64,000 nt of DNA from Cavia porcellus (GCF_034190915.1 NW_026947484.1:208766657-208830656), one strand, 5' to 3'; counted from the stretch's first letter, positions 1-13,259 are shown. Notes: a model not told the origin generated them from the letters alone. A program made the numbers and translations.

Positions 1-1920
1 TGTAGCCTTATAGTTTCTACAGTAAGTATAAAACTATTGAAAGAAATAGTTGTTTATGGTACATTAAAAACAAATGTTCATAACATGTCTCAAATGTCAG
101 AATGATAGCATTACATATTAAAAGAAGACATATAAAGTTTTAATTTGCTCTTTTATAAATAAGATTTTGATTACTTAACATGCAAATGTGAATAGCTTTT
201 TATGTGATCTTGCAGAGACATGCCTGATATTTTCTCAGCCTGAATCAACCTTTAGAAATTGGACAGAATGGCAAAACACCTGTGCTTACTCTTTAGCTAT
301 ACAGTGTAAAGTTCTTCTTAAAATTCATATTTTGCCTATATAAGCACATTAAGATGGGATTTTTAAAAATTGAGGGCAAGGAGATAGTGCTTACTACACA
401 TGTATGAAGTGATTCGCATAACTTTAATTTGTCCCAAGCAAAAATAATCTGTTAAAATTTTTTATTCGTTTTGTGTTTCCCTTTTGAAGTAGGCTCAAAA
501 ATTATTCTCTCAGCAAAATGTACTATTGTATAGACTGGTTAATGTGTTTTTTTCTTTGATTTCTTGTTTCAAGTGTGGGCAAGCCAATATGCTTTTCTCT
601 TAAGTCACTGTTTCTATGTCAGCCTCACTACCTATAAATCACTGTATTCAATTACTTTGATTCTATTATGTGATATGATTATGGCAGGTTGAACAATGAT
701 GGGGATGAAAATAAAAGTTAAGAAATTATTAGAAGAAATGTGCTCTATTATATTTTAATCAAGTGGCCCTTTAGTGTTACCCAAAATAATTGTAATGAAA
801 TGATATAGCTATATTGTTTGATTTTGTATCTCCAATCAGCTAATTATCAGTTATTCTAATTACCTTCAGGAGAGGACAGTAAATGGTGATCATGGAAGCA
901 TCTTATAAAGTTTAAAGTATACAAGAAGGGTTTTTGTTTATTGACTATTTCTGTTTATTTCAGAAAAATACTTCCTAAATGAAAAACTTGAGAAAAGTTT
1001 TAGTCTTTAACAAGGTAAAATTCAGTTTACCTAGTCTTAGAAATTTTCCACTATCCATTTGCTTCCTCATTTAATAAACAACCGCTCTTCTCTGTGCTTC
1101 AGACCCATGCCCATTGTGCAGGTCCTGTGCCCATTCCTAGGGTACAAAGTGTGGGTTCATGGGACCCTGAGTCCTGCATTCTCAGAGTTTACAGATCACA
1201 GCCTTTGGCCTGATGTTTATAGTTCTCTGGATGAACTATTTCCAGACCAGTTGCTCCACATATCTGGTGATATTCCATGAAAACACCCAGCAGACACTGA
1301 CTCTACAAGAGCAGGTACGGCTCTGGATAGCAGTCTGTCAAATGATCAGTGCCAAGAGAAGGGGAAAGTAGAGAGGTTAGATCGCCTGTGGCTCCCAAGA
1401 TTGAAATACCACTGAAAATGCTTTACAGTTTCCATCACTTCTCATAGACAGCTTATTAATCAAGGAAAACCCAGTAGAAACTATCGTTAGGTGAATAGTG
1501 TGCATAATTTTCAACATTGTTACAGGCATTTTATTAGGCCATTAATGTTCTCAAGGGCAACAATTTTCTGAAAAAATGAAGCATTATACAAACATAATCA
1601 TACTAAAGTTGGAAAGTAGACTTTATGAATAGAATATAACCAATTTCATAATATGAATTCAAAATTCTGGAAACTTTATTGTAGTTGTAATAAATAACAC
1701 ACAATGATGCAGTAGTACTTGGGAATAGAAAACCATGTAAGAGTGTATAAATGGTTGAAAAAAAAGAGGACACTGGTGATGGATATGATTGCCCAGCATG
1801 CCTTGAGTTCAATCCTCAGCATTACTAAAGAAGATAAAAAGAAATGCAGTATTTAAAGAAAGAAAACATAAAGTCTTATAGAGAAGCTAAAACTTGAACT
1901 GAGAACTAAAGGATGAGAGA
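1..1920. other. Intronic stretch, no gene
   Basis: AT-rich single-copy-looking DNA. A slightly GC-richer patch at about 1075-1330 has a 73-codon open frame with no recognisable protein and no splice context, so I treat it as chance or an old unidentified repeat. Confidence 0.6.
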
Positions 1921-2005
1921 GAGGGGTGTAGCTCAGTGACACAATGTCTGCCTGGCAAACATGAGATCGTGAGTTTGACCCTTGGTACAAAAAAAAAAAA
2001 AAAAA
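1921..2005 (+). mobile_element. ID-type SINE (tRNA-derived), diverged
   Basis: It shows the internal A box (GTGTAGCTCAGTGA) and B box (GAGTTTGACCC) of the rodent ID family, then GGTAC and a run of about 17 A. Several mismatches to the younger copies in this window mark it as old. No clean target-site duplication was found. Confidence 0.85.
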
Positions 2006-3169
2006 CTAAAAAGTTGAATATGAGGAGAAAATTCATAGTTTAGATAAGATGCAGTACTGTGTCAGTGAAGTTCCTTTCATCAGGCTGTTTATATGATATT
2101 CTGTCCTGATTCTTACAAACTAGCAAAATGACTATCAGCCAACTTATAAAACCATTCTTTGCAAGTGCTGTTTATTTCAAAGCAATTGATATACTTAAAT
2201 AAACTAAAAATACTTTATTTTATGAACATGTATAACCCATATCACGTCCTTCTAATAGTTTGAAGCTCTTCTTTCACCCAGTGCTGTTGAAACACTCTAC
2301 TAAATGTTAAATAGGAGAGGGCCTCTGTTATTTCAGTTCTCTGAAGATAGCAATTATGAATCGTCCCTGATGAATAGCAAGCCATGCAGATAACATGCAA
2401 TTAAGATGCATCATCAGAAAAGAGAAGTGTAGTTTACTTGTCTGAGTTAAGTCTCTAAAACAGGAAAATTGCCTTCATTCTTTTTGAATTTTGTATCTTG
2501 CCCATTTATAATTTTTTTGTCTTTTGAATGAAATACAAATTTATAAATGATTAAAGCTTCTCAATTGCTTTAGAAAAAAATAAAGATCATAGACTAATAA
2601 AGAGAATTACAGTGAGTAAATCAGACAAAGATGTTATTTCTTAGCCATATGAAAGGCAAAATGAGGTTGATTCTTTCTGACCTTTGGTTCTATGCAACTT
2701 CGTGTACTCATGAGTTGTCTGAATGCAATGTATCTAAAATGTGTTCAGTTTCTTTAGAGTACACTCAAATATTGTCTTTTCATGTTTTGGAACTTGGAAT
2801 TAATCTATATATTCTTCTTGGATGACTCAGAATGCTTAGTCAATAATTTTCAAGTATGATATGATTTATTGTTATTCTAACTATTCTTTTACTTGCAAAA
2901 TATATGGTGAATCATGGAGGTTTTAATGTATAGTTAGCTACTTCTTATTTCCATATTTTTACTCTTTAATTTTGTGTGTACATAGATTATGTGTTGTATG
3001 TACATAGATTATGTATTATTTATTTGGCTATTTCGTAATGTGCGTCTCCTTTTTGTCTTTCCAAATAGAATACTTTAGCCCTAACTGACTCAAGGTATTT
3101 ATTTTCCTGATTGGAAAAGTCATTCAGAAGTAATGCAAAGACATAAAAATAGGTGTCAGTTTTCGAAAT
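2006..3169. other. Intronic stretch, no gene
   Basis: AT-rich DNA. The only local structure is a short duplication at 2988-3019 (GTACATAGATTATGT, twice). The 64-codon frame at 2631-2825 has no recognisable domain. Confidence 0.6.
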
Positions 3170-3930
3170 GCAAGATGGAATTCAGAACAAAGAAACATCC
3201 TTATAAATATACCTAATACAAAAATGTATTCCCATGAAATAGAGAAGATACGTATTACATCCATATCAAAGTTTGGGAGGAACTAGAACTTTCACATGTT
3301 GCTGATGACAAATTAAAATGGTGCAAACACTTTTAAAAATAGATTGGCACATTCTCAAAGTAGTTAAACATCACTGTCATATGGTCTACCCAACTCTCGC
3401 CATGTTTTTGAAGAGAAATGAAAAGTATATGTCTCTATGGTGAATTAGATTTGACTATTCATGACGTCTTTAATTGTAACAGGCAAAAACTGGAAACAGC
3501 ACAACCATTAATAGAAAGATTGAAACAATGTGGAGTACAATTGAGGAATTGAGGAATAAAAATGACTGAGCGCTTGGTACATATGATAAAAGGAATGAAA
3601 CTCAAAGTAATTATACTGGGTGGAGGAAGCCAAGCAAAACAGACCAATGTAATATTCCATTTACATCAAAACCTAGAAAATGCAAATTGTAGTGGCAAAA
3701 ATAAATAAATAAATAAAACCTGTTTGTTAGTTTCCTGGTGTCAAGCAAATGGTTTTGGGACACGAACTGTGTCACAGCAATGAAAAATTCCTAGGGAAAG
3801 AAATGTATTCATTATTGTCACTGTGTTGGCATTTCATGGGTATATAAATATATCAATACTTACCAGACTGCACATTTTGAAAATGTGCTTCTTACTGAAT
3901 GTCAGCTGAATCTCAAGAAATTGCTTTTAA
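3170..3930 (+). mobile_element. Old L1 3' end (ORF2 tail and 3' UTR)
   Basis: Degraded LINE-1 in sense orientation. The order of recognisable pieces matches the mammalian L1 ORF2 C-terminus: GGAGGAACTAGAACTTTCAC, then GGTCTACCCAACTCT and the 'AACTGGAAACAGCACAACCA' stretch. A 3' UTR follows with the '...CATTTCATGGGTATATAAATATATCAA' type motif near 3828. All frames are broken. A short AAAT repeat interrupts it at 3693-3716. The subfamily is ancient (L1M-like) by divergence; it was not assigned. Confidence 0.6.
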
Positions 3931-4190
3931 AAGGCCTAGGGGATACACGTTAATTATTGAAAGAGAAATAAATAAAAAACTAGGTCTCTACTTTTTTTAT
4001 ACTAATTGGTTTAAACTGTGGGTCCAGATTTTAAATTAAATGATACAAAAGTTTGAATTTTGACTTCATTCAATTCTTACATGTCTGGGAAAAACTCCAC
4101 TCTGTATATATGTTTAGAAACATGGCAAAATCTACCCCCTTTCTAAGATGCTGGATTGTTAAAGATTTTGGCTTTACCAAATACAGCACT

Positions 4191-4240
4191 TTTTATTTAT
4201 TTATTTATTTATTTATTTTATTTATTTATTTATTTTTTTT
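4191..4240 (+). repeat. (TTTA)n microsatellite at a SINE tail
   Basis: About 50 nt of TTTA units lead into the poly(T) start of an antisense B1. It probably evolved from the B1 A-tail. Confidence 0.9.
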
Positions 4241-4376
4241 GAGCTGGAGTCTCCCTATACAGGTCAGGCTGGCTTTGGGCTCACTTTGTGACCCAGCTTG
4301 GTCTTCAACTTTCAAGGATCCTCCTACCTCAGCCTCACAAGTGCTGGGATTACAAGAGTGTGCCACCATGCCCAGC
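4238..4376 (-). mobile_element. B1 SINE (7SL-derived), antisense
   Basis: Antisense B1: poly(T), then GAGTCTCCCTATACAGGTCA, CCTCAGCCTCACAAGTGCTG and GGATTACAAGAGTGTGCCAC in the order expected for a 7SL/Alu-like monomer read backwards. It is moderately diverged. An open frame of 137 codons running through it on the + strand is an artefact. Confidence 0.9.
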
Positions 4377-5453
4377 AAATATTACACACTTGAATCCTTT
4401 GCAGAATTAGTTAAAGAGAAAACAAAATCTGCACTTATGATGTTAAATAGTCAGCATTTTGCTTAACTAATTCAGTCTAGTCTGTTTTATCTGGTCAAAA
4501 GATTACCAAGAGATAAGATTTTTTATTTGACAAAGGAAATTTATGAAAATATCTTATTTCCCTGAAATAAAATACAGACAGTGAAGATACAGCTGCACTT
4601 AATATGTTAATTCTATTTTGGAAATATCAGTTTAGAAAATCAAAAAGAACAATATCAGAGCAAGGGTTTCCACTGGTGTTCACATTTACTGGAACAGCCT
4701 ATCTTTCGTTGTGAGAGGCACCTGCTTTATACACAAGGTAATGTTTTTGAACCTGTTGTATTAACTAGGAGGAAAAGAGTCAATCTACTGACTGAATCAA
4801 GTGCATAAAATTAGCATAATTAAAGGGTGACTTTACTGTAGGTCACGAAATTTGCTTAATCTCTAATTCATCTGCGCATACTGAGAAAGAAAGTGGCCAC
4901 TGAAACATGACAAGACTGTGCTGTATCAAAGCAGGTGTCTTATATAAAAAGAATACAGTTAATTATCATTTTTGATGCTGTAAAAGTTAACATCGTTTTT
5001 CTCTTCAGGTAGCTTATGTATGAAAGAAGCGAAAAGCACATAAAAGCTTGGATGTGAAAGATAAACATCCCTTCGCCTTTTATTAAGAATTATTGTTCTG
5101 CACAAAAAGTGATAGCATTAGGCTATTTTTATTGCAAAATAAGACCAAAATATATCTTCTCACTTTCTTCTTTTTTAGGAATATTAACTCAAGTTCCTAT
5201 TATGTCAGCCTAAACCTTTGTGTCATCTTTAAAGCAATGATCAAAGTGTGTGATTTGGCTTTACAACTCATGAGTTTCTGGCTGAGATGAAATGACCAGT
5301 TTCTCTATGTCCATAACGGAAAGGACCCTAAACCAAAATTAGCTTCAGACAATTTCCTGCTAAGTCTTCTGTAGGAATAAAGGGGTTTGCCTCTTTTTTC
5401 TCCTGATAACTTTAGAGCCAAAGTTGCAAGAAAATTTTGCCACCAATACAAAG
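4377..5453. other. Intronic stretch, no gene
   Basis: AT-rich intronic DNA with no recognised repeat before the poly(A) run at 5454. Confidence 0.6.
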
Positions 5454-5480
5454 AAAAAAAAAAAAAAAAAAAAAAAAAAA
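5454..5480 (+). repeat. Poly(A) run (about 27 nt)
   Basis: An almost pure A-run with no recognisable SINE or LINE body immediately before it. It may be the remnant tail of a very diverged retroposon. Confidence 0.8.
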
Positions 5481-5766
5481 GACCAATGTCTATCCATTTA
5501 TTCTCTCAATGTATTTATTATAGAATCTCTTAATCTTTGAATTCGAATGAAATCATTTTTGAGCTAGAGATTGGGATAAATATTTTCTGCTAGATAATTT
5601 AGGCGAGTTTCTCTGAAAGGGAAAGCCAATGGATTATTGTCTACTTTTCTTAATAGACTATGAAAGCCATTCATTTTGATTGCAAAATGTTATTTGCATC
5701 GAAGGTCAAGGTTGCTCATAGCATTTATGTACGATTTTTATATATGTGCTTACTTATTTATTTATT

Positions 5767-5883
5767 TAGAGACAGGTCTCACTGTGTAATTCACTAGGTA
5801 GCCCAGTTTGGCATTGAACTTGCAGCAATCTTGCCTTGGCCTTCTGAGTGCTGAGATTACAAGCATGCACCATGATGCCTGGC
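5767..5883 (-). mobile_element. B1 SINE, antisense, diverged
   Basis: TTTATTTAGAGACAGGTCTC, then GTAGCCCAGTTTGGCATTGA and GAGATTACAAGCATGCACCA, ending near GCCTGGCC. This is the reverse complement of a B1 monomer. Confidence 0.9.
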
Positions 5884-6059
5884 CTACATATGATTTAAAT
5901 AACTGATTTTTTTGTTGTACATTTGTCATTGTGGCCAGTAAACCTCATCTATCCACATTATCAGATTAAGAAAACTGTCTGATGGATGAAATGCGATTTT
6001 GGGTATCACCTTAGGCAATATATCTGTTCCCTCACCCCTTTTTTTCTGTTCCTCTACTC

Positions 6060-6235
6060 TGCTTCCTGGCCACCTTGAACCTAAGCAACTTTATTGTTCC
6101 CTCATCATCCTGCTTCTTCCTTGGAACCAGCTGACTGTTTACTGAGTTCACTGAAACTGTGAGCTAAATTAAGCCTTTCCTTTAAATTATCTGTGTTGGA
6201 TATTGTGTTCCTATGAGAGGGAAGCTGACTTACAC
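6060..6235 (+). repeat. Probable LTR-type repeat 3' fragment, family unassigned
   Basis: It contains the recurrent rodent-repeat ending 'GAAACTGTGAGCTAAATTAAGCC' followed by TTTCC and a GTTCC...TGACTTACACAG tail. The same kind of ending (GAGCTAAATAAACCTTTCC) occurs at about 38459-38477. I know the pattern as common in rodent genomes but cannot name the family with certainty. Confidence 0.45.
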
Positions 6236-6816
6236 AGTCCTGTATGTGTCATAATAGACTCCAGGAGAGTTTCTTTACCGTCGTGTTCCTCGTCCCTGAG
6301 AACAGCGTTTGATTCATCACAGGGTCTCTATAAACATGCATTCATTAAAGAGTAATAAAATTAATGAACAAAATATTTTTATTTAGCTTTGAAATTTTGA
6401 TTTTTCTTAGAGAGCAATTTCTTTGAAACTTTTAGTACATTGATTTAAAAACTGTGGTTTCAATTATTGGGAAATGGCCCTGGGTTCTCTCAGCCAACTA
6501 AAATAGAAAAATTAAAGTAATACAAATATTCTTAAGTGTATAAATTTAGAAAATGATTTCTGGATACTGAAAATTATAGTATAATTAAATAATTAATAGA
6601 ATACATGTTATACAGACTGTGAATTTACAATTATTCATATGTGAGCTGTACATTTGAAAATTGCTGACTAATCTTTTTATAGAGTCTAGATTGAAATGAG
6701 ATTACCTTTACTGTGCCTATGGTTATGTATCCTAAGTAATGCAAATAAATATGCAGTTAGGTTAAGTAAGGTGGGTATAGAAAGGCCCATTCTATGCTGA
6801 GACAGTGTTGAACAGT
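6236..6816. other. Intronic stretch, no gene
   Basis: AT-rich DNA with nothing recognisable. Confidence 0.6.
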
Positions 6817-6908
6817 GTTTGTTTGTTTGTTTTTGTTTTTTCTGGTACTGGGGATGGAACTCACACTTGCCAGGCAGGCTCTTATGCTGCTGAGCTAAAT
6901 CCCAGCCC
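6817..6908 (-). mobile_element. ID-type SINE, antisense
   Basis: A (GTTT)n/poly(T) start, then CTGGTACTGGGGATGGAACT (B-box side), GCCAGGCAGGCTC and GCTGAGCTAAATCCCAGCCC (A-box side). This is the reverse complement of an ID element with a CAAA-rich tail. Confidence 0.9.
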
Positions 6909-7839
6909 TCTTTCATTCTTGATTCATCTAAGCAGATAATCTAGAGATGATTGCTTGTGTTAAATTCTGTCCACCTGCAGTATAAAGCCTGTTTAGATTT
7001 AAGGTCAGAATAGCCAGATTTTACTAGAGACTGTCAGTATACCCAAAATATAAGTGAACATAGAGCTACAAATTGGAAAGAGCCATCGTTTAAGAAGCAC
7101 AAAAGAGATCCTTGAGGATCATTTACTTTTAAAAATGCACATCCTCCTGAAACCCAGGAATCTAAAAGATAGAAAGGTGTTAGAACAACTACCAAAATTG
7201 GAAGGGACAAAAGATAAGAGGTCTTTGTGTGGACAGGAAATATATGGTATATGATTGACATTTTAGTGAACAACAATATGGGATGAACAATTTAAGTCAA
7301 AAGAACATGAAAAACTAACCAGGGAAACACTGCGAAGCAGGTTTAGATACTTAGATATTTCTCCTTCTGGTCCCTGTCACTGCTGCCATGATTTTCTATC
7401 TGTGAGACTCATTTCTCCAAGAATGGTTAATGGATCTCAATATGATCTATCAGAACCTCTGACTATTAAGTGGTTTCCCAGGTTCCACCTTAAGTCAAGT
7501 CAGTGAGAAGAAGTACTTGGGATGGAACCCAAGCATAACTGATTTTACAATCCCTAGAGCAGTTATACCTTTTTTAAAGTTGAGAAGACCTAGACTTTCA
7601 CCTTTTGTGTTAGTACCCTCATCTTATCACCTATTATGTTGGAATTATGTTGGCTGTGCTCTCCTATACACAGTTTTTCCCTGATCAGCATTTTGCTTTT
7701 TTCAGAAACATAAGTGTTACTATTCACTGTTGCATACACCGTAGTAGTAATGTGAACATTTTTCAATCTACCAGTGATGCAAACATCCCACTGTGGTATG
7801 CATTTCATAGGTTCACCATCACTCCTCTATAACTTTTAT
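6909..7839. other. Intronic stretch, no gene
   Basis: Nothing recognised. Short open frames occur on both strands between 7034 and 7832, but none resembles a known protein. Confidence 0.55.
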
Positions 7840-8069
7840 TAGTCAACTTTCCCATTGCTGGAACACAAGTCCTGACACTCAGCATTTAAAGGCAGTGTTT
7901 TAGGCTACTAGTGTGGGGTTTTTGGCTCCAGGATAGAAATATCCTGGTAGAAGGGCATCACTGATCAAAGATGCATGGGAGCTGAGAAGCAGGACCAGGG
8001 AACAGTGCCCAAAAAGAAGGGCAGAGGGACCAGATGTGGAGAGGTTATGACTCTCCAAGGTTATGACTC
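7840..8069 (+). repeat. Interspersed-repeat fragment, family unassigned
   Basis: It begins near 'CCCATTGCTGGAACACAAGT' and resembles the segment that starts at about 59150 (CTTGCTGAGACAAAACACTC...), so both seem to belong to one old rodent repeat family. It contains a direct repeat, GGTTATGACTCT, at 8043-8054 and 8059-8070. The LTR described next interrupts it. Confidence 0.4.
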
Positions 8070-8471
8070 TGTTACCCAATGAGACACAACAGAAGTATGT
8101 TTATTGTTCTCTTCGGCAGCTCCTTGATATGGGCAGACATATAAAGAACTCCAAAAATTTTTAAGAAGTGCTTTATTTGCTGAGCTCAGCGTGGACACTG
8201 TCCCTGAATGTAGTCAGGAAAGTGTGTGCCTGAGCCAGGGGCTGCAGGGAGTTATAAAGTAGCAAGCCACAAGGGGAGGGGTTGGGGTCTTATGATCAGT
8301 TTTTCCCATAAAAGAAACCAGGGAGGCAGAACACCAATTACAGGAACCAGGGAGACAGAGAGGGGGTTACATGGTGGCTACGTTACAAGATTGCAACTTA
8401 ACTGCTAATTACACAAGTTTTATAGGAAGAGAACAGGTTATAATAAGAAAAGCACATTTTGGATTATAACA
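8070..8471 (-). mobile_element. Probable solo LTR of an endogenous retrovirus, antisense to NRXN1
   Basis: On the minus strand this 402-bp segment starts TGTTATAATCC and ends GGGTAACA, i.e. TG...CA ends with a short inverted repeat TGTTA/TAACA. Reading minus, there is a TATA-like CTTTATAACTCCC near 8254, then GCAAATAAAGCAC near 8180, which would serve as a polyadenylation signal. That order is typical of U3-R-U5. The length fits a solo LTR and no internal retroviral genes are nearby. A clean short target duplication was not resolved (ACTC lies at 8066-8069 and again at 8471-8474, overlapping the end by one base). The family was not assigned. Confidence 0.6.
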
Positions 8472-9322
8472 CTCCTAAAGCAGTCAAGTTGATGATCCAC
8501 CTTAAACATCCCATAGCTCCTCTGTCCAACTTGATACTTCACACACCTTCTTAAACTTTAATTAGTTTCCAAATAAGTGCATTGCCATCCCACCTAAGAA
8601 GATAAAGCTATCCCTCATACAGCTCAAACACAGTAATCCCATCCCCAAAGTCTCAACAGTTCCAGCACATAAGAAGTTCAAGTCTTTGAGACTGAGGCAG
8701 TAATGTCCTACCTATGGCATACATGTTACTTTTAAGACAATATATGAGTTGTTTTTCCAAACTAAACCTTGGTATTTAGGTTAAATTGCAGTGTTGACAG
8801 TTCACAATGAATAAGTGAGTTTGGGGCTGCAGGTTGGGCACTTGTCTCTAACAGGTTTGTTATCACTAGACCCAGGCAATCTTCTAGCTGTGAGCCCATA
8901 TAATAGAAAAGAAGTTTCAAAATCACAAGGTAGAGTGGCACAAGGTAAGCATTCTCATCCCAAAAGGAAGGAATGCTGAATCTAAAAGAACAATACCAAA
9001 GCAAGACTGAAACCTGGGGTGAGGTGGTGAGGAGTAACGCCCATCAGTATTTGACATCTGAAGCACATAGTGTTAGGATGTGAGTTCCAGAGGGGTTGGG
9101 GAGCCTCACATCCGCAACCTTCATAGTTGTAGACCACGTGGCCTCTTCCATGAACTTGGTTAGCTGCCGGCCTATAGATTTCTTCAACAGATGTTCTAGG
9201 GTTCCGTCATCTCTAACTCCCTTCTTACTTCACTTTATTTGCAGTGGTCTCTAAGTGCCTGGAATACTGAGCACTATACAGTTATTCTCTGGGAGAACAA
9301 CAGGGATAGGGTTACATGTGTA

Positions 9323-9328
<6 letters not shown>
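8472..9328. other. Intronic stretch, partly old repeat
   Basis: 8472-8720 (CACCTTAAACATCCCATAGC ... CAACAGTTCCAGCACATAAG) looks like the continuation of the repeat that flanks the LTR. The rest is unrecognised. Confidence 0.45.

Positions 9329-9361
<33 letters not shown>
9329..9361 (+). repeat. (TA)n microsatellite
   Basis: About 16 uninterrupted TA units. Likely length-polymorphic. Confidence 0.95.
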
Positions 9362-9365
<4 letters not shown>

Positions 9366-12300
9366 TGTACCTTAACTATAGCACCTTCGGTATATTAAAT
9401 GATGTTATAATAGCCTTGTTTGTAGGAATTGTCTATGGACGATCCCCTCACCATTTTGATATTTTAAACATAGCTACCTCTTTTGACTAAAATTTGAATG
9501 AAGGAAAGTGAAATGTTGAATACCTAGTGAGGGTCTGTTTTGAGCAAGTTGATTATTTCTGTAGTTTGAAAACTTACTATGTAGCTGACCAGTAAGCATC
9601 TTGCAAAGATCTAACACCAAATATAGCAGGGCAGGTGTAATATTCAAAATACTGAAGACAAAATAGCATCAACAGCTTTTCCTTGCAGGTGATACATCTT
9701 TCTATGCTACGCAAGCTGTGGTAAGGAATTCATACTTAGTTTGTAGCATTTCACTGCCCGTTGGGAGGAATTGAAATAGACATTTTACTCGGCATCCTTC
9801 GACTCTTGGAAAATATATGCTATGTATATTGTACTGTCAGTACTGTCACAGCATCTGTAGCGAGTGAAAGCCTTAAGGAATAATACAAATAATAATTAGG
9901 TGGAAATCGTAGTGATGGACAGACCAAACAGTTCCCTTCCTAGGCTCGGCAAGTCTATGAAGCCTTCGTGAATATAATAGCAGCCCTGTCGAGGGAGAGG
10001 AGGTGACTGCAGTGTGCACATGACAAGCATTTGAGCTCTAAATCAATATATAACTACCTGAAGTGGTCTTCATGCATCAGAAGAAAGCATATGTTCTTTG
10101 AGTTCTAAATGGCATGAAAAAGTAGAATTATTTGAAAGGACGAGGAAATCCTACTCTATAACATCCCAACATTTTATGAAAGCATCCTTGTGCTGTCATT
10201 CACATGCCTGCAGTATAGCATTTTCCTATTGTAGCAAATAGAAGACCAAACCAGCTTCTACAGCTATATGTCTAAACAGCCAGTGGATAATTACTAGGAA
10301 CTTTAAGGCACAAACAAGGAAAAGTAGAGGCTATTAATAAGCTGCAGTTGAACAATGTGATAGAGCACAGCACTTTTTATGTTTGCTAAATGAAAGGGGT
10401 GGTTTCTAAAAAAGGAAAGAAACACTCATACGTCTCAGTTGTGTGCAGATTTGGATTGTCCAAGTTAAACTGAGCCTCAGATGAGGAAGCAAAGTGGGCA
10501 TAAATAGAAATCTCAAATAGCATCAAAGGCATACCTCATTGTGACTTATTCTGTGAATCTTTTCCTGAATGTCCTCTTGGCTATGAGATTAGGAACCTTT
10601 TATATAATAACAAAGAGAATTGAGACACATCTAAACCTTCACGTGTTTTACATTTGCTAGGGGAAACTAAGCCAGTCAGCTGATGTCTCTAAAACTCTGG
10701 TTTCCCCATTTGAAAATACATATAGTTAAAAAGTATTAGTGTATATGAGGAGGACTGAGGACTCATTATACAGCTGCTGCTCCCTGGAGATTCCAGTCCC
10801 CAGATGTTGATGTTGGTGTAAGTCAGCTGCAGAAGGTGCTGCTCAGCTGCCAATCTTTCACCTGCTTTAACTACACACCACTTTTTTCCTTCCTAGATAG
10901 GCTTTGGTGTTTTAAGGGAGAATTTCGCTCTCTTGAACTCACCAGGAGGTTAAAATTTTTGCAAGTCATTTTACCTTAGTTTGTTTTTTAATATTTTTGT
11001 ACAGTATGGTTTTTGACGAGACATATATTTTTGTTTCCTCCAGTTATAATACTTTTGGGTAAAGGGAAACAACATAGAAAGTTATTGAGAAGACTGACTT
11101 GACAGACAGGTGGACTTTCATACTTTGATTCTAATACTGCAATTTATTACCTTAATTACCTTGGAAGAGCACCTAATTGCCTGATGTTCCTGGCCTTTCA
11201 TTTGTAAAATAGAGATGATACCATAGTTTCCAGAAAAAGTCTTTTAGAGACGCATTGATAATGCATGGCACATTGTGCTTTGAAGAGTTATAGCCTCTTT
11301 TGACCTCTGACTTCCCAAATAGGTAAAGTGTAGCTAGTAGGAGACATTCATTCATTTTATGTATTGAATGTCTCTTGAATGCCAAGTACTGTTCTAGGTT
11401 TTGGGATAAATTACTGTATGGTACTGAGAAAAAAATCAAATTTCATAAAGGAGTTATAACATACACTCCATGAACTTCACTGCATCCTCTAATCAAATTA
11501 AAATAAGAAAGTTAATTTGTAATGAAGTCAAAGCAAAATAAATTATGAAAAGTTAATTATAATTTATAATGAAATGTTAAGGTTTGGATGAATTGTCAGT
11601 GGGGATAGTCCTGTTGAACAACTTAAAAATTCTAAACTCAGAAGAAGAAATAATAAAGACAGAAGTAATATTAAAAATAAATAACTTAAATTCCAGCATG
11701 GTGCTGAGGATGGTGCACAGGAGGAAGTAACATAATTTCAGAAACCAAAAGCAGGGATTTGTAGACAAGTAAAGGCTGCAAACCATAGGAAAAGAAGTAG
11801 AAAGGGCCTTCCAAACAATTGGTGCTTTTGAATTACAATGGCAGAACAATTGCTCAGAAATGGAGGTCAACAATTTTATTTTAGAACTCATTGGTAACCA
11901 AGAATGACTTAGATTAATTTCTTCCTATTATGTGACTGCTCCACTCTAGACACAAACATATATACACACATTCACACGCAGCCCAAGCAATGAATACATG
12001 AGTTAAGAATATTGGATTTGATACCAAAGCTTACCTGTTAGTCATGTGGGCAAGTCATTCATTTTAAAGTAAAGATATATCTATGTTTACCTCAAAGAGG
12101 GTTGTTTTGAAGGCGAATCAAATGAATGAGGTATGAATGGTTTCTGGACTCTGGGATGGGCTGCAGGCATAAATGTAGAGCCTTTGTTATAGGGTAAGAT
12201 AAGTTTCAGGGCAAGTATTTACACAATGAACCAAACAAAACTATGAAAACAAACAGTAGGAAGGAAAGAAAGGCTAAGACCTGCTGAATGCACATCAATG

Positions 12301-13259
12301 AATTGGGGTTGTGCTTAACATCTTTATTCAGAACCTAATTACACAGGCTAAAAGCTTCTCTTGAGAGTGGACTGAGAAATTCTTGTGTACTTGCTAATTT
12401 ACTGTCATCAAGAGATTCGCTGAATTCATTGTGACTATATAGAAGAGGGAATCCAATGACATGTTTTACTAGTCCTGGTTCTGCCACTTACAGCCTCAGC
12501 AAAGACCAGCCTCTCTCTCTCTCTCTCAATTGAGGATAATAATAGCTTGAGCCTATTGTGAGGGTCAACAGATTATCCTTGTGACTTAAAGGAAGATGAG
12601 AATAAAAGTTAAAAATAAAAGTTAAAAAGGCATTTGGGGTTTTGTTTTGTGTTTCCTTTCTGAGGGCAGAACACAGAAATCTCATCTCTGTCTTTCCTTT
12701 TGGGCTGTGTGTTAGTCAGTAGGAAGCAGAAATGTTTACCTCTTCCACAAGAGCAGAAGAGCCCTTTTGGCTTTACCCTTCCCCTGTGTCACCAGGAACA
12801 GGTAATGCTGGAGAGCTGCCTGTCATGAGCAAGGCTGGCGTCAGCCTGCCTTTGGTTTGGGGACACTGAACAATGTCTTAGCATACTAAATGGATGAAGT
12901 AAATTCAAAAAATTTCCATAAAACACTATTTATGTCTGAGACAGTGTTCTCCAAAGCATCAAAAATAACGTAAATCCTGTAGGATAGCCTTTGGTGTAAG
13001 CCAATGACAAAGTCAATATTAGCATCTCTCATGATGAGGATAAGTGATTTCCTCTGTGAGTGAGAAAATATTCTTGTGAGAAACTTTTTCCCAGTATAAA
13101 CTCATTCTGTGTCCTGGGTACCCTGGAGCTTGAGTGAAATGATGGCTGCCATGGAGTTGTCCATCAGGTAGTTAAAGGTAATTATTAGTGTAATATGCCC
13201 GGACATCCTTCACATCAGGAATGAACAGCTATGAGGTGTATGTGACGACTGCGGATATT
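9362..13259. other. Long intronic stretch, no gene
   Basis: Almost 4 kb in which I recognise no SINE, L1 or coding exon. Minor landmarks are a CT-dinucleotide run at 12512-12527 and a tandem AATAAAAGTTAA at 12600-12625. A long repeat-free run in such a repeat-dense intron may be conserved sequence, but nothing in the sequence proves it. Confidence 0.5.
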
